Notes: generated from the sequence alone by a model not told the origin. 64,000 nucleotides of DNA from Diphasiastrum complanatum (GCA_029204225.1 CM055098.1:2977106-3041105); one strand, 5' to 3'; numbered from the stretch's first letter, positions 23,401 through 34,454 are shown. A program made the numbers and translations.

Positions 23401-24310
23401 AAGTGAGCCCTGCTGCTGCGGGTGGAACTGGAGTGGCACCGCCTGGACCATGCACTGCACCTAAACCCTGCCCAGAACGTGCTGTACTAGGCTCTGCACC
23501 CGTAGTAGGCCGTGCTTGCATACCTGTGACCCCTACCTGTGAACCTGTCCCTGTCTCTGTCCCTGTCCCTGTCCCTGTCCAGAAACCTGTGATGTAGCAC
23601 CGTGCCCGTACATAATAGACAACCTCCGTCTCTCCTCATCGGAAATCCTGGGGCAATTAGATATGCCCAATGCCCGCCCACCCGGCCCTCTGACCCTCAG
23701 TAAGTGAGCCCTAACCCTGGTAAGTGATCTTGTGAAGAGACCACCACAATGCAAGCATCTCCATCTACGGACTCCCGAGCCATGGTGTGTAGCCACATCC
23801 CCCTCAGTAAGCTCAACCTCGCCCTAAAGGCCTCGGCCCTGCACCGGCATCGTGTCCACACGAGATCAAACCTGCGAACAAAAACAAGCAAACAACCGTT
23901 CAATAGAAGAAAACACACTGCATTGAAAAACATTACCAGCCTAAAACAGAGCTGAACACATCCGAGCACGCGTCACATTGATTCTAGCAAGATCATAGCA
24001 AGTGCCAAAAAACACACGAGACAGGGCGAGGGATAGAATAATTCCAGTGCAAGCGAAAACGGGCGACTGACACTAGCATGGGAGTCCTTGCAGGCGTCTA
24101 GGAGTCCAGTGCAGGCCTAAACCACGCTACTGGCGGATGCTTGCACGATGCTCTAACCCTAAACCCTAAAAAACATGGAATTAGGGCAAGAAAATTGAAA
24201 TTTGTGCTACGGACGTAGACGGGCAGAACGGAGGTCACAGGAGTCTGTGCGGGCATGTGGAAATGCATTCTAGGCTCAGACATCACCTGAATCGGTTGCC
24301 CAGAAGCCAT
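20439..24310 (-). pseudogene. hAT-superfamily transposase gene (hAT-1), multi-exon, almost complete
   Basis: Encodes a nuclear cut-and-paste DNA transposase. In order: possible first exon MASGQPIQ at 24310; BED zinc finger (WRCLHCGGLFTRSLTRVRAH, about 23765-23700); a long Ser/Pro linker; DUF659 catalytic-fold region (ILSDGWTD, TDFIWEVI, VMDNASNCKQMG, WTPCAAHCIDLLIHDL; 22851-22506); the 22399-21993 exon; the WETRWDYFHRPIHAVAHIL segment; the hAT C-terminal dimerisation region (WWGYHGRG, CERNWSTW, KRNKLS; about 21480-21340); and an acidic and GRG-rich tail ending SSTDPWDLQ at 20439. Canonical GT/AG introns are readable at 21154-21259, 21598-21715, 21886-21992, 22400-22505 and 22852-22943. Defects: an in-frame TAA at 21524-21526, a frameshift near a hexamer run (23540-23582) and one in the tail. 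Likely recently dead. Confidence 0.88.
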
Positions 24311-24690
24311 TTTTTGAAAATGGCAAAAAAAAACAAGCATTTGGATTGTGGTGTTCAAATCTCGCAAGGTGTGCCGTAATGGTTGAAACTTACCCCGTAG
24401 GAATCACCGTGGGCATGAAGAAAGGTGGTCTAGACCAAACTACGCTTGATTTGGTTGCCTACAGCTCAATGTCAACACTTGCAAAAAAACAAGCCTACAC
24501 TTACCAAAAATCGAAAACTGATCGTTTCGATCTCCACGAAGCTCAGATCCCCCGGGCATCGTGCACACCACCTCCGTATCGCTGAGTAGATGCCTGTCGA
24601 CTATCCACACGCCAAGATCCGACGCCTACAACTCAAAACAAAAAAACCTTACGTGCCAGAAGTGTAGGGAGTAGGGTGGACTGTAGCACC
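24311..24690 (-). promoter_or_regulatory. hAT-1 upstream (promoter/5' UTR) region, shared with hAT-2
   Basis: 24420-24680 is clearly similar to 38225-38470, which lies in the equivalent upstream position of hAT-2. Shared words include aaaggtggtctaga, ttggttgcctac and gctcaatgtcaacac. Conservation between copies identifies it as part of the element, presumably its promoter. The terminal inverted repeat of hAT-1 was not found. Confidence 0.55.
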
Positions 24691-24994
24691 ATCTCCTCCT
24701 CCCTTTCCGTTTGATCTTTTTTCATTTTTCCCATGACATGAGAAAGCGGCTACTAGCTGCCATAGATGAAATCAAAGGGAGTGCAATGTGCGTCACTAAT
24801 CAGCCACAGGCTGGAAGGGCGCCATCCCACGATCATTTGTGTTGGGGATGGGGTCTTTGTTTCTCATAATTCTTGTTAAAAAAGGGATTTTTATGATGGC
24901 CTAGTATGAATAAGTTTCAGGTTGATATCTAGGGCTGTACCTAGGATGTTGTTGAGTTAATCCCATTTTCTTTTTTCCCATTTGGGCCAAGATC
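24691..24994. other. No gene seen; border between hAT-1 and element D
   Basis: No ORF. The 3' end of copia element D (RNase H and 3' LTR) should lie here but is not recognisable, so that end was lost. Confidence 0.4.
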
Positions 24995-25538
24995 TAAGAA
25001 GGGCTTTTGGTGGTTGGTCCATACAGATTGTTCAGATCAAAATCTGATAAGAGATCTTTCTGAATATTCTGAATCAAATCACGATCTGAACTTGTTATAA
25101 CAAGATCATCCACATACATCACAATAATAACAATATGACCATCCCTGATCAAAACATAAAGTGTAGGCTCCAAACTACTCCTCTAAAAACCAAGTTCCTC
25201 AAAGTATGTGTCAATCCCCGTGTACCATGCCTTGGGTGCTTGCTTAAGTCCGTATAATGCCTTGTCCAACTTGGAAACCTTGTCTTCCTGTCCTACTACA
25301 ATGTATCCCTCTGGCTGCTCCATGTAGACTTCCTCCTTTAGAAATGCATTCAGGAATGCACTCTTAACATCCATTTGTTGAATATCCCATCCAAACTGAG
25401 TTGCCAATGACAAAATTGTCGTCATAGTAGTTAACTTAGCAACTGGTGCAAAAATTTCTTTATTGTTAATCCCTTCTTGTTGGGCATACCCTTTTGCAAC
25501 CAACCTTCCCTTATGATTGTCTATAGAACCATTTGATT
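24995..25538 (-). pseudogene. Element D reverse transcriptase, C-terminal part
   Basis: NGSIDNHKGRLVAKGYAQQ (from 25538) leads into GINNKEIFAPVAKL, IQQMDVKSAFLNAFL, EEVYMEQPEGY and YGLKQAPKAWY. After a frameshift at about 25190 comes the catalytic MYVDDLVITSSD (about 25120-25085). All major copia RT motifs, including the YVDD aspartates, can be read. RNase H is absent to the left. Confidence 0.85.
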
Positions 25539-25864
25539 CAGTTGCACCCCCCCATCCAGAAACGCGTTCAACGTTTTTGAACGGCGTTTCTGAGAAACAT
25601 TTTTTTATTATTATTATTTTTTTTATAAAAAAAAATTATAATTTTTTTTTTGTGGGCAACATGGGTATCAATTTAAAGCTCTGATCAAGGGAATTGCATC
25701 TATATAGGTTGCCAAGTGTTTTGGTCACAGTTGGGGTACGACATGATTTAGGTCCAATTTAGGGGAAAAAATATAAATATTATGTTTTTTTTTGGCACAT
25801 TTCTGGCCCAGAAATGCCTTTCTAGAAACGTTTTTGCTTAGAAACGTGTTTCTGGGCAACTATG
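25539..25864. mobile_element. Non-autonomous hAT deletion derivative (MITE-like), 326 bp
   Basis: Inserted in element D's RT between the codons for KWIYRTKYK and SNGSIDNHK. The right end reads GCAACTATG, as in the large hAT at 38606; the left end is CAGTTGC, a slightly eroded form. The subterminal DNA repeats AGAAAC/GTTTCT words. Internal DNA (about 25650-25730) matches 32100-32180 inside the large hAT, including gggtatcaatttaaagctct. The right 8-bp target copy is atttatac; the left copy is reduced to att by a small deletion. No ORF, so it would have needed transposase from a full-length relative. Confidence 0.75.
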
Positions 25865-26921
25865 ATTTATACTTAGTTCTGTAGATCCACTTGCATCCAA
25901 TAGCCTTTTTACTTGTTGGTAATTGAACAAGCCTCCAAGTCTTGTTCTTTATGATTGAGGTATATTCCTCATCCTTAGCTTTCCTCCAAATATCCTCTTT
26001 TTCAGCTTCCTTGAAAGTAGATGGATCCTTAGTTTCCAACACTGTAGCCTTACATGCAAAGTGTACATCCTCATCCTCATGATGATCCTCTTGTCGGTCC
26101 TCTTGTGGATCCTGATCCTCATGATGCTTTTCAAGCCTAGCAGATCTCCTAGTTCCCTGTGTACTAGACTCCCACTATTCCACAATAACACTATCCTTGA
26201 TAGTTTCATAATACCATCTAGGTAATCTTCTAGTATATGATGTAGGATGCTTCTTGCTTGGTGAAGTCAAAGGTGAATAAGTATCCCATATACTTGATCT
26301 CTCCTTCCTTTTTCCTTTCTCAACCATGGTCACTCTAGGTACTTGAATTGGTCTAGGCGGTACGTGTGTTGACTCAGGCTCTTGTAATGACTTGTCAAAC
26401 AACATAGGAATTCCTCCATCTTGCTTCCTATCATAAGATATTTCTATATCTTTATAAGATGCATTCTCATCAAATATTACATCTGTGCTTATGATAATTT
26501 TCTTATCCTCCAAGTCATACAACTTATATCCCTTCTCTTGACTATCATATCCAAGAAATAAACACTTAATCCAATTTGCTCATTGAATCCTTAGGTATGT
26601 AAGCACATGCAATACTTCCAAAAACCCTCAAATGACTTACGTTAGGTTTCCGACCCGTGTAAACTCCTCTGGAGTCTTGTTCTCTACAACTTGTCTAGGA
26701 CTTCGATTCAAAAGATAAACTGCTATTTGAACTACTTCACCCCAAACAATAAGTTTCTTACTTTTAAGCATGCTCGCAATTTCCACAATAGACCGATCTT
26801 CCTTTCCACAAATCCATTTTATTGAGACGTTTTCTACTTGCAAATTATCTCTTTATACCATGAACCTTGCAAAACACCTGAAACTCTGTAGAAAGATACT
26901 CTCCCCCTTTATCTAAACGAA
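25865..26921 (-). pseudogene. Element D integrase C-terminal part, linker and RT start
   Basis: From 26921 leftward: LRLDKGGEYLSTEFQ, an integrase core with the second catalytic Asp; then SIVEIASMLKSKK, the third catalytic Glu position, reading E in IVEIA; EVVQIAVYLLNRSP; and TPEEF. The linker has KKIIISTDVIFDE and IPMLFDKS. The RT begins at DPSTFKEAEKEDIWRKAKD, ending KAIGCKWIYRTKYK at the hAT-derivative insertion. A few frameshifts and stops are present. Confidence 0.85.
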
Positions 26922-26926
26922 GTATC

Positions 26927-27290
26927 TGTCAAAATCCACAAATTCTAGTTGGAGTTAACTAGTCCTACTAGCACTCACAAATCAAGAATAGTATAGAGAT
27001 TAAAGAGAACTCAGATTATAGAAGAATTGAGCAAAGCTAAAACACTAGAATGAAATTGTGGTGGGGCGCCAGCCTATTTAAATACTTTCTCTAGTCTATG
27101 TGAAAAGCTAAAAGCATAAAGCAAATAGCTAAAGACAAAAAGCTACTTGCTATTATTATTACCTATTTTGGGTAAAGACCCAAGATGTATTCTAAGTGGT
27201 AAAACAAGTCCTATTCTAGTAGTAATTTGCCCACCTACATGCATGACTAAGAAACGAGTTACGATAAATAGTAATGGCCCCTATAATAAC
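26927..27290 (-). repeat. 3' LTR of element C, truncated at its inner end
   Basis: Aligns to 31066-31430 with few differences (shared actagtcctactagcactca and gaaattgtggtggggcgcca), then stops at cccctataata and passes directly into RNase H codons, so about 60 bp and the PPT were deleted. Confidence 0.88.
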
Positions 27291-27440
27291 TGGATTCTTC
27301 GCTAATTTGATAGAACTCTGATTATCACACTGAAGTATCGTAGGTGTATCTGGTACCATATGTAGATCATGTAGAATCCTTTGTAATCATATTGCTTCAC
27401 TTGCCGCACTCGTAGTATCCCGGTACTTTGCCTCTGTAGC
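27291..27440 (-). pseudogene. Element C RNase H fragment
   Basis: The minus-strand reading gives ATEAKYRDTTSAASEAI, then CDNQSSIKLAKNPV, the core of copia RNase H. The sequence changes abruptly on both sides (LTR remnant to the left, hAT-type DNA to the right). Confidence 0.8.
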
Positions 27441-30400
27441 AATGTTTTATGGTACCTTTCGAATCGCTATTTCGAATTGTGTTTGAATCGAGTTTGAATC
27501 GGGAAAGAATCGGCTTCTCCAGGTTCGAACCGGCGAATCGGTTTTAGGGTTTGTTTTTTTTTAAAACATTAGTGTCACACCATACATATTACATATTGCA
27601 ATGTACCATGTGCATGGGTAGTTAGTAGTACATTAGCAAATGTTCAATGATTCGAATTTCACAAAAATGACAATGTATACAATGTGCATTGTGTAACTTT
27701 TAACTACTAACAGGTAATAGATTATGGTACTAAGTTCTATAGCTTACAGGTAACAATAGTAAGTACTAACTTCTAAATATTAACTCTTGAGTTATTGTGA
27801 GTACAAATCCCATTTGACATTCATCAATTAATAATTGAAACATTCCAGATTTGAACATTACCAAAATGTAAACTTGTTACCTAAGTCTTGAATCATATAT
27901 GTAGTTTTAACTCATCCATAAATTCCAAATGGTAATAACGTTGTACACATGATAACAAATTACTATCTGCTAGTAACTAATCTCAAGTTTATTATCTCAA
28001 AAAACTTCAAAGTCAACCTTTTGGTTAGTATATAGGGGTTGACTTTGCTATAAACTAACCAAAATATTAAATACTAAATACTAAATGCCAAATGGGCCAG
28101 TCTTCTGGACCAAGGCAGACTAAAGCCTAACGTAGCCTCCTCCTAGTCACCCGTGGAAGCTGTGACCTGCTCGCACGTGCAGGCTCAAGAGCAGGATCCT
28201 CGTCAATGCTCTCATCATCATCAGATGGATCACTCCCATCCTCTGAGGAATCATCGTTGTCGACTTCATCTTCCGAGGTTCCTGTGTCATCTTCGTCTTC
28301 TAGTGGCTCCTCATCCTCGAGGGCTCGAGAACTGGAAGCCTCTCCCCCTGTCCTGCGACGTGCAGCAACCCGAGTGGCAGGTCTTGCACGCATGGATTGG
28401 CAAAGGGTTACAATTCACGTCTTACAAGTTTAAAATCTCAAGTTTCAATTCTAAAGCTGGAACTTAGACCATGGGATGAAGCTCAAAGTTCAAACTTCCA
28501 ACTTGCAAGGGCCCAAGCCTCAAGGGCTAATTCAAAGCTTGAAATTGGAATTTGAAATTCACACATCAAGGTGTCATTATGGAGTAGTGCATACACGTCC
28601 TCCTCCTCTTGTGACCTTGGTGGTAGGTTTGGGACCTTCGTCACATCAATTTCATCTGGATTTATTTGTAGTATGTAGAACAACACGTGTAGAATGTCAC
28701 TAAAACTTCAAATTAGAGTTTGACTTTCCAATTTTCTAAAGTATTTACTATTTACTATTAAGTTATAAAATTATAGTTCAAAGTTAAAAGTTCAAACTTC
28801 AAATTTCAATGTTCAAACACAGTTGCAACTTTCAAATTACAATTTACCTGTACAGGCTCCCTCGTCCCCTTTAGCTTCTTCAGAAGCCGCAGATTGGCGT
28901 GCACATACACCAACTTGTCTAATTATGCAACACTGAGCTTGTTCCCCCTCTTCGCATGAATCAGAGAGAACACACTCCAATCCCTCTCTCATGCAACTGC
29001 TGTGCAATCCCATGAGAGAATGCGTACGGCGAGCTTCTGCAATCGAGGAACATCACCCCCATACTTGTCCCACCATGAAACAGGGCGCAATTGTCCTTCT
29101 CTGAGCCGCGGTCCTAGACACCCAAACTCAAGAGTCTCGCGCCTGCACAGTGCACACGTGACAATGCACATTGAAGATCATTCATGAGTGGGTCTTATAC
29201 AGTGCTGAGTGTGACAATGTGGCCACTCACCTCATTGAGATTCAAGAAAGACTAAGGACTTGAAAAAATAACAAATGTTATAGAATTGTCATGACTTATA
29301 CCTGAAGACATTGAGATCATCCCTGAGTGAATCTCATATGGCGTGTAGAGGCTGATGGAACCACTCCCATTTGGCTTGCCGCTTTTCTCTCAATTCTTCA
29401 ACCCTATAAAATCTGAAAATCATACATCACACATGTCACATGATACATAAATACTCATCAATCATGATAAGAGATAATGCATAATACTAAATAGATCTCA
29501 TCAATGAATATAAGCACTACTCACTCTGAAAGTTCAAATTACAACCCTCTCTGTATTGAAGGCAGTGCGGGTGCTAATCTGCTCTCCTAGCCTGCTGTCC
29601 ATGAACTCATAGAGAAGGCCCAAAGTACAGCCCTCTCTATCCGTAAGGCACTAAACACTGTAAAGAGGTTGCAGCCCTGTGATAATGGCCCATGTATCAT
29701 CCCAAAAAGGAGATGCTAGCACAATCCTCTCAAATCGCTGCCAATGGTTTAAGACCACCATCTGTCCCAAGTTGTCATGCACCTTCAAGAGGCGCTCTAG
29801 AACAATGAAAATGAAGGCAAACTTGGAATGAATCATGATTGCAAATTGTATTAGCTTCAACAAATCAATTATTGGATAACAAAGTTGAAACTTGAAAGTA
29901 GTTAGTAGTTACTAGTAAGCTATGTACTAACTTCTAAGAATCTAAGTGATGAATCAAATTTGATGAATAGAAAAGTAGACCTGGTGGGGGCATGCCTCAA
30001 AATCTCGAGGCTAGAATATCCTTGAACATGCTCAAGACCCTTGGTCTCTTGGTGACAAACCTCACCAAGAACCGGCCTATGTCTAGTACCTCTCTAATCC
30101 ATGGCAGCTTTGCTATATCCTCAAATAAGAGGTCTAAGCAATGTGCAACACAGGGTGTCCAGAAAATCCAAGGGTACTTTTCATTTACGAGCTTCCCCAT
30201 GGCAACACAATTTGCCGCATTGTCTGTGACAACCTGCAAAGCACAACAATGCAACATCGGACAACCATCATCCATGATCCAAGAATCAACATTGAACAAG
30301 TAGTAAATATTAAGTAAAAAGTTTTCACTTTGCTGCATGGATGGTCCCTCCCACTCTGAACCAATCCTAGACACATGTCTCATCATCTCCCTTCATGCGG

Positions 30401-31040
30401 GGGTCACAACCAAGTGAAAGGGGAGGTTGCACGTGTAGAAACACCTCCTAACAAACACATTGGCTATCTCCTTGTTACTTTGCTAGAAGGATGCCACATA
30501 CACATCTCTACCCCTAAGTTGTGTACGACTCTGGGCATGAGAAGAGCCTTGTGACAATGGTGCCACCGTATTAGTTTGACTCCGAGTCTGACCCTGTGAT
30601 GTGGAAGGGTCTGCTAGAATTGTGGCAAATTGCCAGTGCCCACAAATTGGTAGTTACTATCTAGATTCTACGACAATGGAGATAGATGAATCGTGATAGA
30701 CTATAGTAGTCTATAGATTGTAGTAATGTCAAAATACATACTACATGCAATGAATTATAATTTACAACACAATCATCAATGCAAATATTTTCTATTTAGC
30801 ATCTAGCAACAACTTACAAATTTCAATAACTCAAGATTTATAAGAGCTTAGGAATCACTGATTTATTCACCAGCCTCCGAGCTGCATGTATCATCAATGA
30901 GTTTGGTGCTTGCGTACAACCTGTGATCTCATAACCACGTAGACGCAATAGGTGTGCCTTTATTCTAGTGGGGCCTGCCCTGATTTTCCGCAAACAAATC
31001 AATTTGCAAAAGCAAACTCGCTCTCTCTCAACAGCTCCAC
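27440..31040 (-). pseudogene. hAT-3: decayed hAT transposase inside element C
   Basis: Right to left: second half of a BED finger (TRIKAHLLRLRGYEITGC, about 30985-30900); DUF659 core (VVTDNAANCVAMGKL, then WTPCVAHCLDLLFEDI, 30230-30090); FAFIFIVLERLLKVHDNL (about 29820); the dimerisation region VSWWDKYGGDVPRLQKLAV, with RDWSVFSLIHAKRGNKLS after a stop (29080-28920); and an acidic tail ending PRVTRRRLR (28127). Same domain plan as hAT-1, but a diverged paralogue with more stops and missing linker parts. The left end at 27440 begins CAATGTTTTATGG and has clustered GAATCG/GGTTCGAACC words. The right end was not found. Confidence 0.75.
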
Positions 31041-31055
31041 GCTCACAAAGTCTAC

Positions 31056-31065
31056 TCTGATACCA
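31056..31065 (-). other. Primer-binding site of element C
   Basis: The reverse complement TGGTATCAGA abuts the LTR that ends at 31066, as in tRNA-Met-primed copia elements. Confidence 0.8.
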
Positions 31066-31489
31066 TGTCAAAATTTGATGTACAAATTTTAGATGGAGTT
31101 AACTAGTCCTACTAGCACTCACAAATCAAGATCAGTATAGAGATTAAAGAGAACTCAGATTATAGAAGAATTGAGCAAAGCTCTAAAACATTGGAATGAA
31201 ATTGTGGTGGGGCGCCAACCTCTTAAATACTCTCTAGTCTATGTGAAAAGCTAAAAGCATAAAGCAAATAGCTAAAGACAAAAAGCTAACTGCTATTACT
31301 ACCTATTTTGGGTAAAGATCCAAGATGTATTTCTAAGTGGTAAAACCCAGTCCTATTCTAGTAGTAGTGTGCCCACCTACATGCATGACTAAAAAACGAG
31401 TTACTACAAATAGTAATGGCCCCTATAATAGCATGCAAGCATGGCCAAACTAACACTAAAGGGTACTAAATAAACATTAATTCCTAACA
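31066..31489 (-). repeat. 5' LTR of element C, 424 bp
   Basis: Complete LTR with TG..CA ends, a flanking PBS and a flanking target duplication. It is related to, but clearly diverged from, the LTR of element D at 40968, with a similar order of words, so D and C are sister families. Confidence 0.88.
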
Positions 31490-31494
31490 GTATC

Positions 31495-32028
31495 TTAATC
31501 TATATAGCTGTTTATTTCGCCACCTGTGTCTTAAATCATGTAAAATACTTGAATGCCTCACCCTTATTCTTGAGAAGATATACCCACATCTTCCTAGAAT
31601 AATTATCAACAAACACCATAAAGTAACTTGCTCCCCCAGAAGACTGAGTATCCTTAGGACCACACAAATGTGTGAACGAGTTCTAGAACATTCCTCGTCC
31701 TAAAAGTACTAGACAAAAATTTCTTCATATGATGTTTCCCTAGGGCATAGCCCTCACAAAACTTGTGATCAAAAACAACTTGAGGTCAACCAGTAACCAT
31801 ATTGTATTTCCTCAAGACTTGTAGTCTTTTGAAATTTAGATGTCCAAACCTTCCGTGCCATAACTTATTAAACCAATATCCGCAATACTTGCATGATGAC
31901 CCACCACTTGAGCCTGAAGTTTGTACAACCTTCCTGCAAGAGTGCTCTTAGCTACTACTTCATCGTCCTTCCTTTTCATGAGACACCGTTCTTCATCAAA
32001 TTGTACAATCATATATTGCTTCGCAATA
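31495..32028 (-). pseudogene. Element D GAG-pre-integrase and first half of integrase core
   Basis: From the right: SAIAKQYMIVQFDEERCLMK and TLAGRLYKLQ (GAG-pre-integrase). The HHCC region is damaged. Then comes THLCGPKDTQSSGGASYFMV, with VFVDNYSRKMWVYLLKNK, the integrase core with its first catalytic Asp in FVDNYSR. It stops exactly at copia C's target duplication and resumes at 26921. Confidence 0.82.
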
Positions 32029-32284
32029 GCTGAAATCATAGTTGCACCACGTTTCTTGAAACCGTTTCTCAGAAACATGTTATTTTTTTTTTGATTTTTT
32101 TGGGGGCAATATGGGTATCAATTTAAAGCTCTAATTAGGGGCAATATAGTTGTATAGGTTGCCGAATGTTTCGGTTACAGGATGGTCCAGTTCAGGTGCA
32201 TTAACTCCTAAATTTACGCTTTAGCTCCTTTATTATAAGAAATTGGTTAAGAAATTAAAATGTTCTCCCATTGTGTTCACAATA

Positions 32285-32722
32285 GGCAAAGATGCAGGCC
32301 ACATTCCGGAACGCGATCCGGGATTTCCCATTAGGGTTTCCCGAAACGCAAATTTTTTTTGTTTTTTTGTTTTCAAACCTGCCAATATGGGGTATCATGT
32401 GAAAGGATTTCAAAAGAGCAGTTCTATTGCTTGGTTTCAGATAGTTAACCTCCAATATCTGCTAGTCACTTCAATAAGATACTGAAGCAAATTGCTTTTG
32501 TAGATACGGATTTGCAGATATAACATTGGCAAATCATTTCATTTGTATCTGCCTGCTGCTATTCATTGGTCATTTGGATTGCAACTAGCTGTGGATCCCT
32601 CCACAATGATAAAAAAATTTGCAAATTTTTTTTGCGATTTGGGATACAGTTTCTTGTCCCGGATCGCTGGTGATCCGGATCGTTTTTGCAACGGATCGCG
32701 ATCCGCTGCAACTAAGACAATA
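32285..32722. repeat. Possible second hAT-type derivative with GGATCGCGATCC arms
   Basis: The left arm has ccggaacgcgatccggg (about 32307) and the right arm ggatcgcgatccgctgcaa (about 32692-32710). The flanks share acaata. The plan resembles the ends of hAT-2, but with a different palindrome. The target duplication is imperfect, so the borders are tentative. Confidence 0.35.
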
Positions 32723-32900
32723 CATGATTCTCTCTCTCTCTCTCTCTCAAACCGAATAGAAACCACAAAGAACCCTGTTGAATCATGCTAAACCACACTG
32801 CATCGTACTGAACTATATTGAATCAATTTCAACCATACTGACGCATGTTCCTCTCTCTCTCTTCGGCATCAGTTCCTTTCTTGGGCATCAGTTTTGAAAA

Positions 32901-33230
32901 ATGGCAGCGCCAAACCAAGATGCTCCCATCTCTTCGGTTATCTCAGCCACCATCTCGGAAGAGAAATCACGAGACCAGAAAGCGCACAACATTAGAGTTC
33001 GTGGGATCCCGGATACACAGGATGCCTTGGCTGAAGCCAAACGCTTTCTCGACACCACTCTCGGGCACAGGACAGATGGGCTACATACCGCATGGAGGAC
33101 CACTACATATGTAGCCACACTCATTATCCGTTTCACTTCTCTAGATAGTCGGCGAGATGCTCTGCAATGCAGAGCTAAGCTACGTGGTACCACTATCTAT
33201 ATGGACGACGACCTCACACTACTTTCATGA
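32901..33230 (+). CDS. Unknown 109-residue ORF, possible LINE ORF1-like nucleic-acid-binding domain (copy 1)
   Basis: ATG at 32901 opens MAAPNQDAPISSVIS. The core has RDQKAHNIRVRGIPDT, an AEAKRFLD helix, LIIRFTSLDSRRDAL and LRGTTIYMDDDLTLLS before the stop. The arrangement VRVRGI, then FL-x-L, then IIRF-S-x-DR, then L-R-GT-x-IY-x-(D/E)DL recalls the RNA-binding domain of some LINE ORF1 proteins; this is inference only. A second copy lies at 34688-35179 on the same strand. It is shorter than copy 2 because a stop follows DDDLTLLS. It lies inside hAT-2, so it may be transposon cargo, a nested element's gene or a relic. Confidence 0.5.
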   Translation: MAAPNQDAPISSVISATISEEKSRDQKAHNIRVRGIPDTQDALAEAKRFLDTTLGHRTDGLHTAWRTTTYVATLIIRFTSLDSRRDALQCRAKLRGTTIYMDDDLTLLS

Positions 33231-33349
33231 TCAGGGCTACGGACTGTCATGGTTCTCATAGGCATCCCATTTCCTCCTTGATTCATTTGGCATCTCCATT
33301 ACAGAGCTCCCCTCAGGTACTCATTAGTATATTAGGCGCTTCTTATATC

Positions 33350-33860
33350 GGACATATCTTGACCGTACTTGGAGGCGACAGCTTGGGGTCAAACCCGCCT
33401 ATTACTGGACTCATTTCATTGAGCTTGACATAGTTGGGTTCCCAGTTTTGCCACACTATTTGGACTCAGGTTTATCACACGGCTTACATCAGTTGGCCAT
33501 TGAGGCTGGGAGATTCCAGGGTACCCCGAGAGAAGAGCTTGTCAGTTATGTTCCTTGGACGAGGTGGAGTCAGAGGAGCACTTTACCTTTAGGTACCCAG
33601 TTTATTACGAGATCAGAGGGAGATACCACTGTCTGTTCCGTGACACGCCTGTCACCCTACGATCCCTCCTAGCCTATGAGGACTCCCACTGCGCCGGCAC
33701 TCATGATATGAGAGATGTTTATTTTGCGACAGGGCCTGTGTCAGTTAGCGCAGCGGAGTCATGTTTCTCAGCCTCAGATCACTTATTTCTTCTCCAGGAG
33801 GAGGAGACGAGACCTAGCATTTGATGAGGATGAGGTTGATGACGACTTACATGCCCACTG
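33350..33860 (+). pseudogene. Unrecognised protein-like segment with two frameshifts
   Basis: Three consecutive frames each look strongly coding. The first has RTYLDRTWRRQLGVKPAYYW, THFIELDIVGFPVLPHYL and LVSYVPWTRW. The next has HFTFRYPVYYEIRGRYHCLF, RDTPVTLRSLLAYEDSHCAG, DMRDVYFATGPVSVSAAES and LFLLQEEE. The third has RRRDLAFDEDEVDDDL. Together they cover about 165 codons, rich in aromatic residues with an acidic tail. I do not recognise the family. It follows copy 1 of the ORF above on the same strand and may belong to the same inactivated gene or element. Confidence 0.45.
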
Positions 33861-34247
33861 AGATCAGAGACAATGTCCCACTCATACTCATGTTGCTGCA
33901 TGAGCTACACGACCTATCATGAGGAGACCTCATCCTCCTAGACGACGTCAGCGACCACCAGTGGTTCTTCATGCTGCAGCCCGTATTACATCCTTTTATG
34001 GCATTAGCGTGACAGGATTGGATGATAGTGTCATACAGTATTCATGACATTTAGCAGTATATATGCTCCCACATGCTTCATATATCATCGCATCTTTTTC
34101 AGTTTCCATTTCAGTTCATAGCAGTTAGATTTGTTATTTCTGTTATAGTTTTGGAGACGTTTCATACGCTCCTACGGTTACCACATACTTGACATGTACA
34201 TTTATTAGTCTTATATGTCTTTTGGCATGGAAAAGACATTAATAAAG

Positions 34248-34353
<106 letters not shown>

Positions 34354-34454
34354 TGAGATCACAATCAAATGAAATGAAATCATAAGGAACCATATCGACA
34401 CGTTGCGAAATCATGCTGATCATATTGAACCATGCTGACCAATTCATACCCTAA

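Larger units (their letters stand above)
26927..31489 (-). mobile_element. Ty1-copia element C, nested in element D's integrase
   Basis: The borders are exact. The 5-bp target duplication gtatc stands at 26922-26926 and 31490-31494, and the outer ends read TGTCAAAAT and CCTAACA. Skipping C and one gtatc restores the integrase reading frame of D (IKILRLDKGGEY). Orientation is minus: 5' LTR at 31066-31489 with PBS at 31056-31065, a 3' LTR remnant at 26927-27290, and RNase H just inside it. Nearly all of C's own gag-pol has been replaced or displaced by hAT sequence. Confidence 0.88.

Noticed and set aside
20490-23600. Pro/Ser/Cys-rich ORFs on the plus strand
   Set aside because: Complementary shadows of the GC-rich hAT-1 transposase exons, which carry recognisable domains on the minus strand.
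24152-24170. Telomere-like CCCTAAA repeats
   Set aside because: Only about two units inside the hAT-1 gene; chance or interstitial trace, not a telomeric array.
27441-27570. 130-bp MITE with AATGTTTTA / TAAAACATT ends
   Set aside because: The inverted words are 9 bp and no target duplication flanks them; more likely the left end of hAT-3 plus chance.
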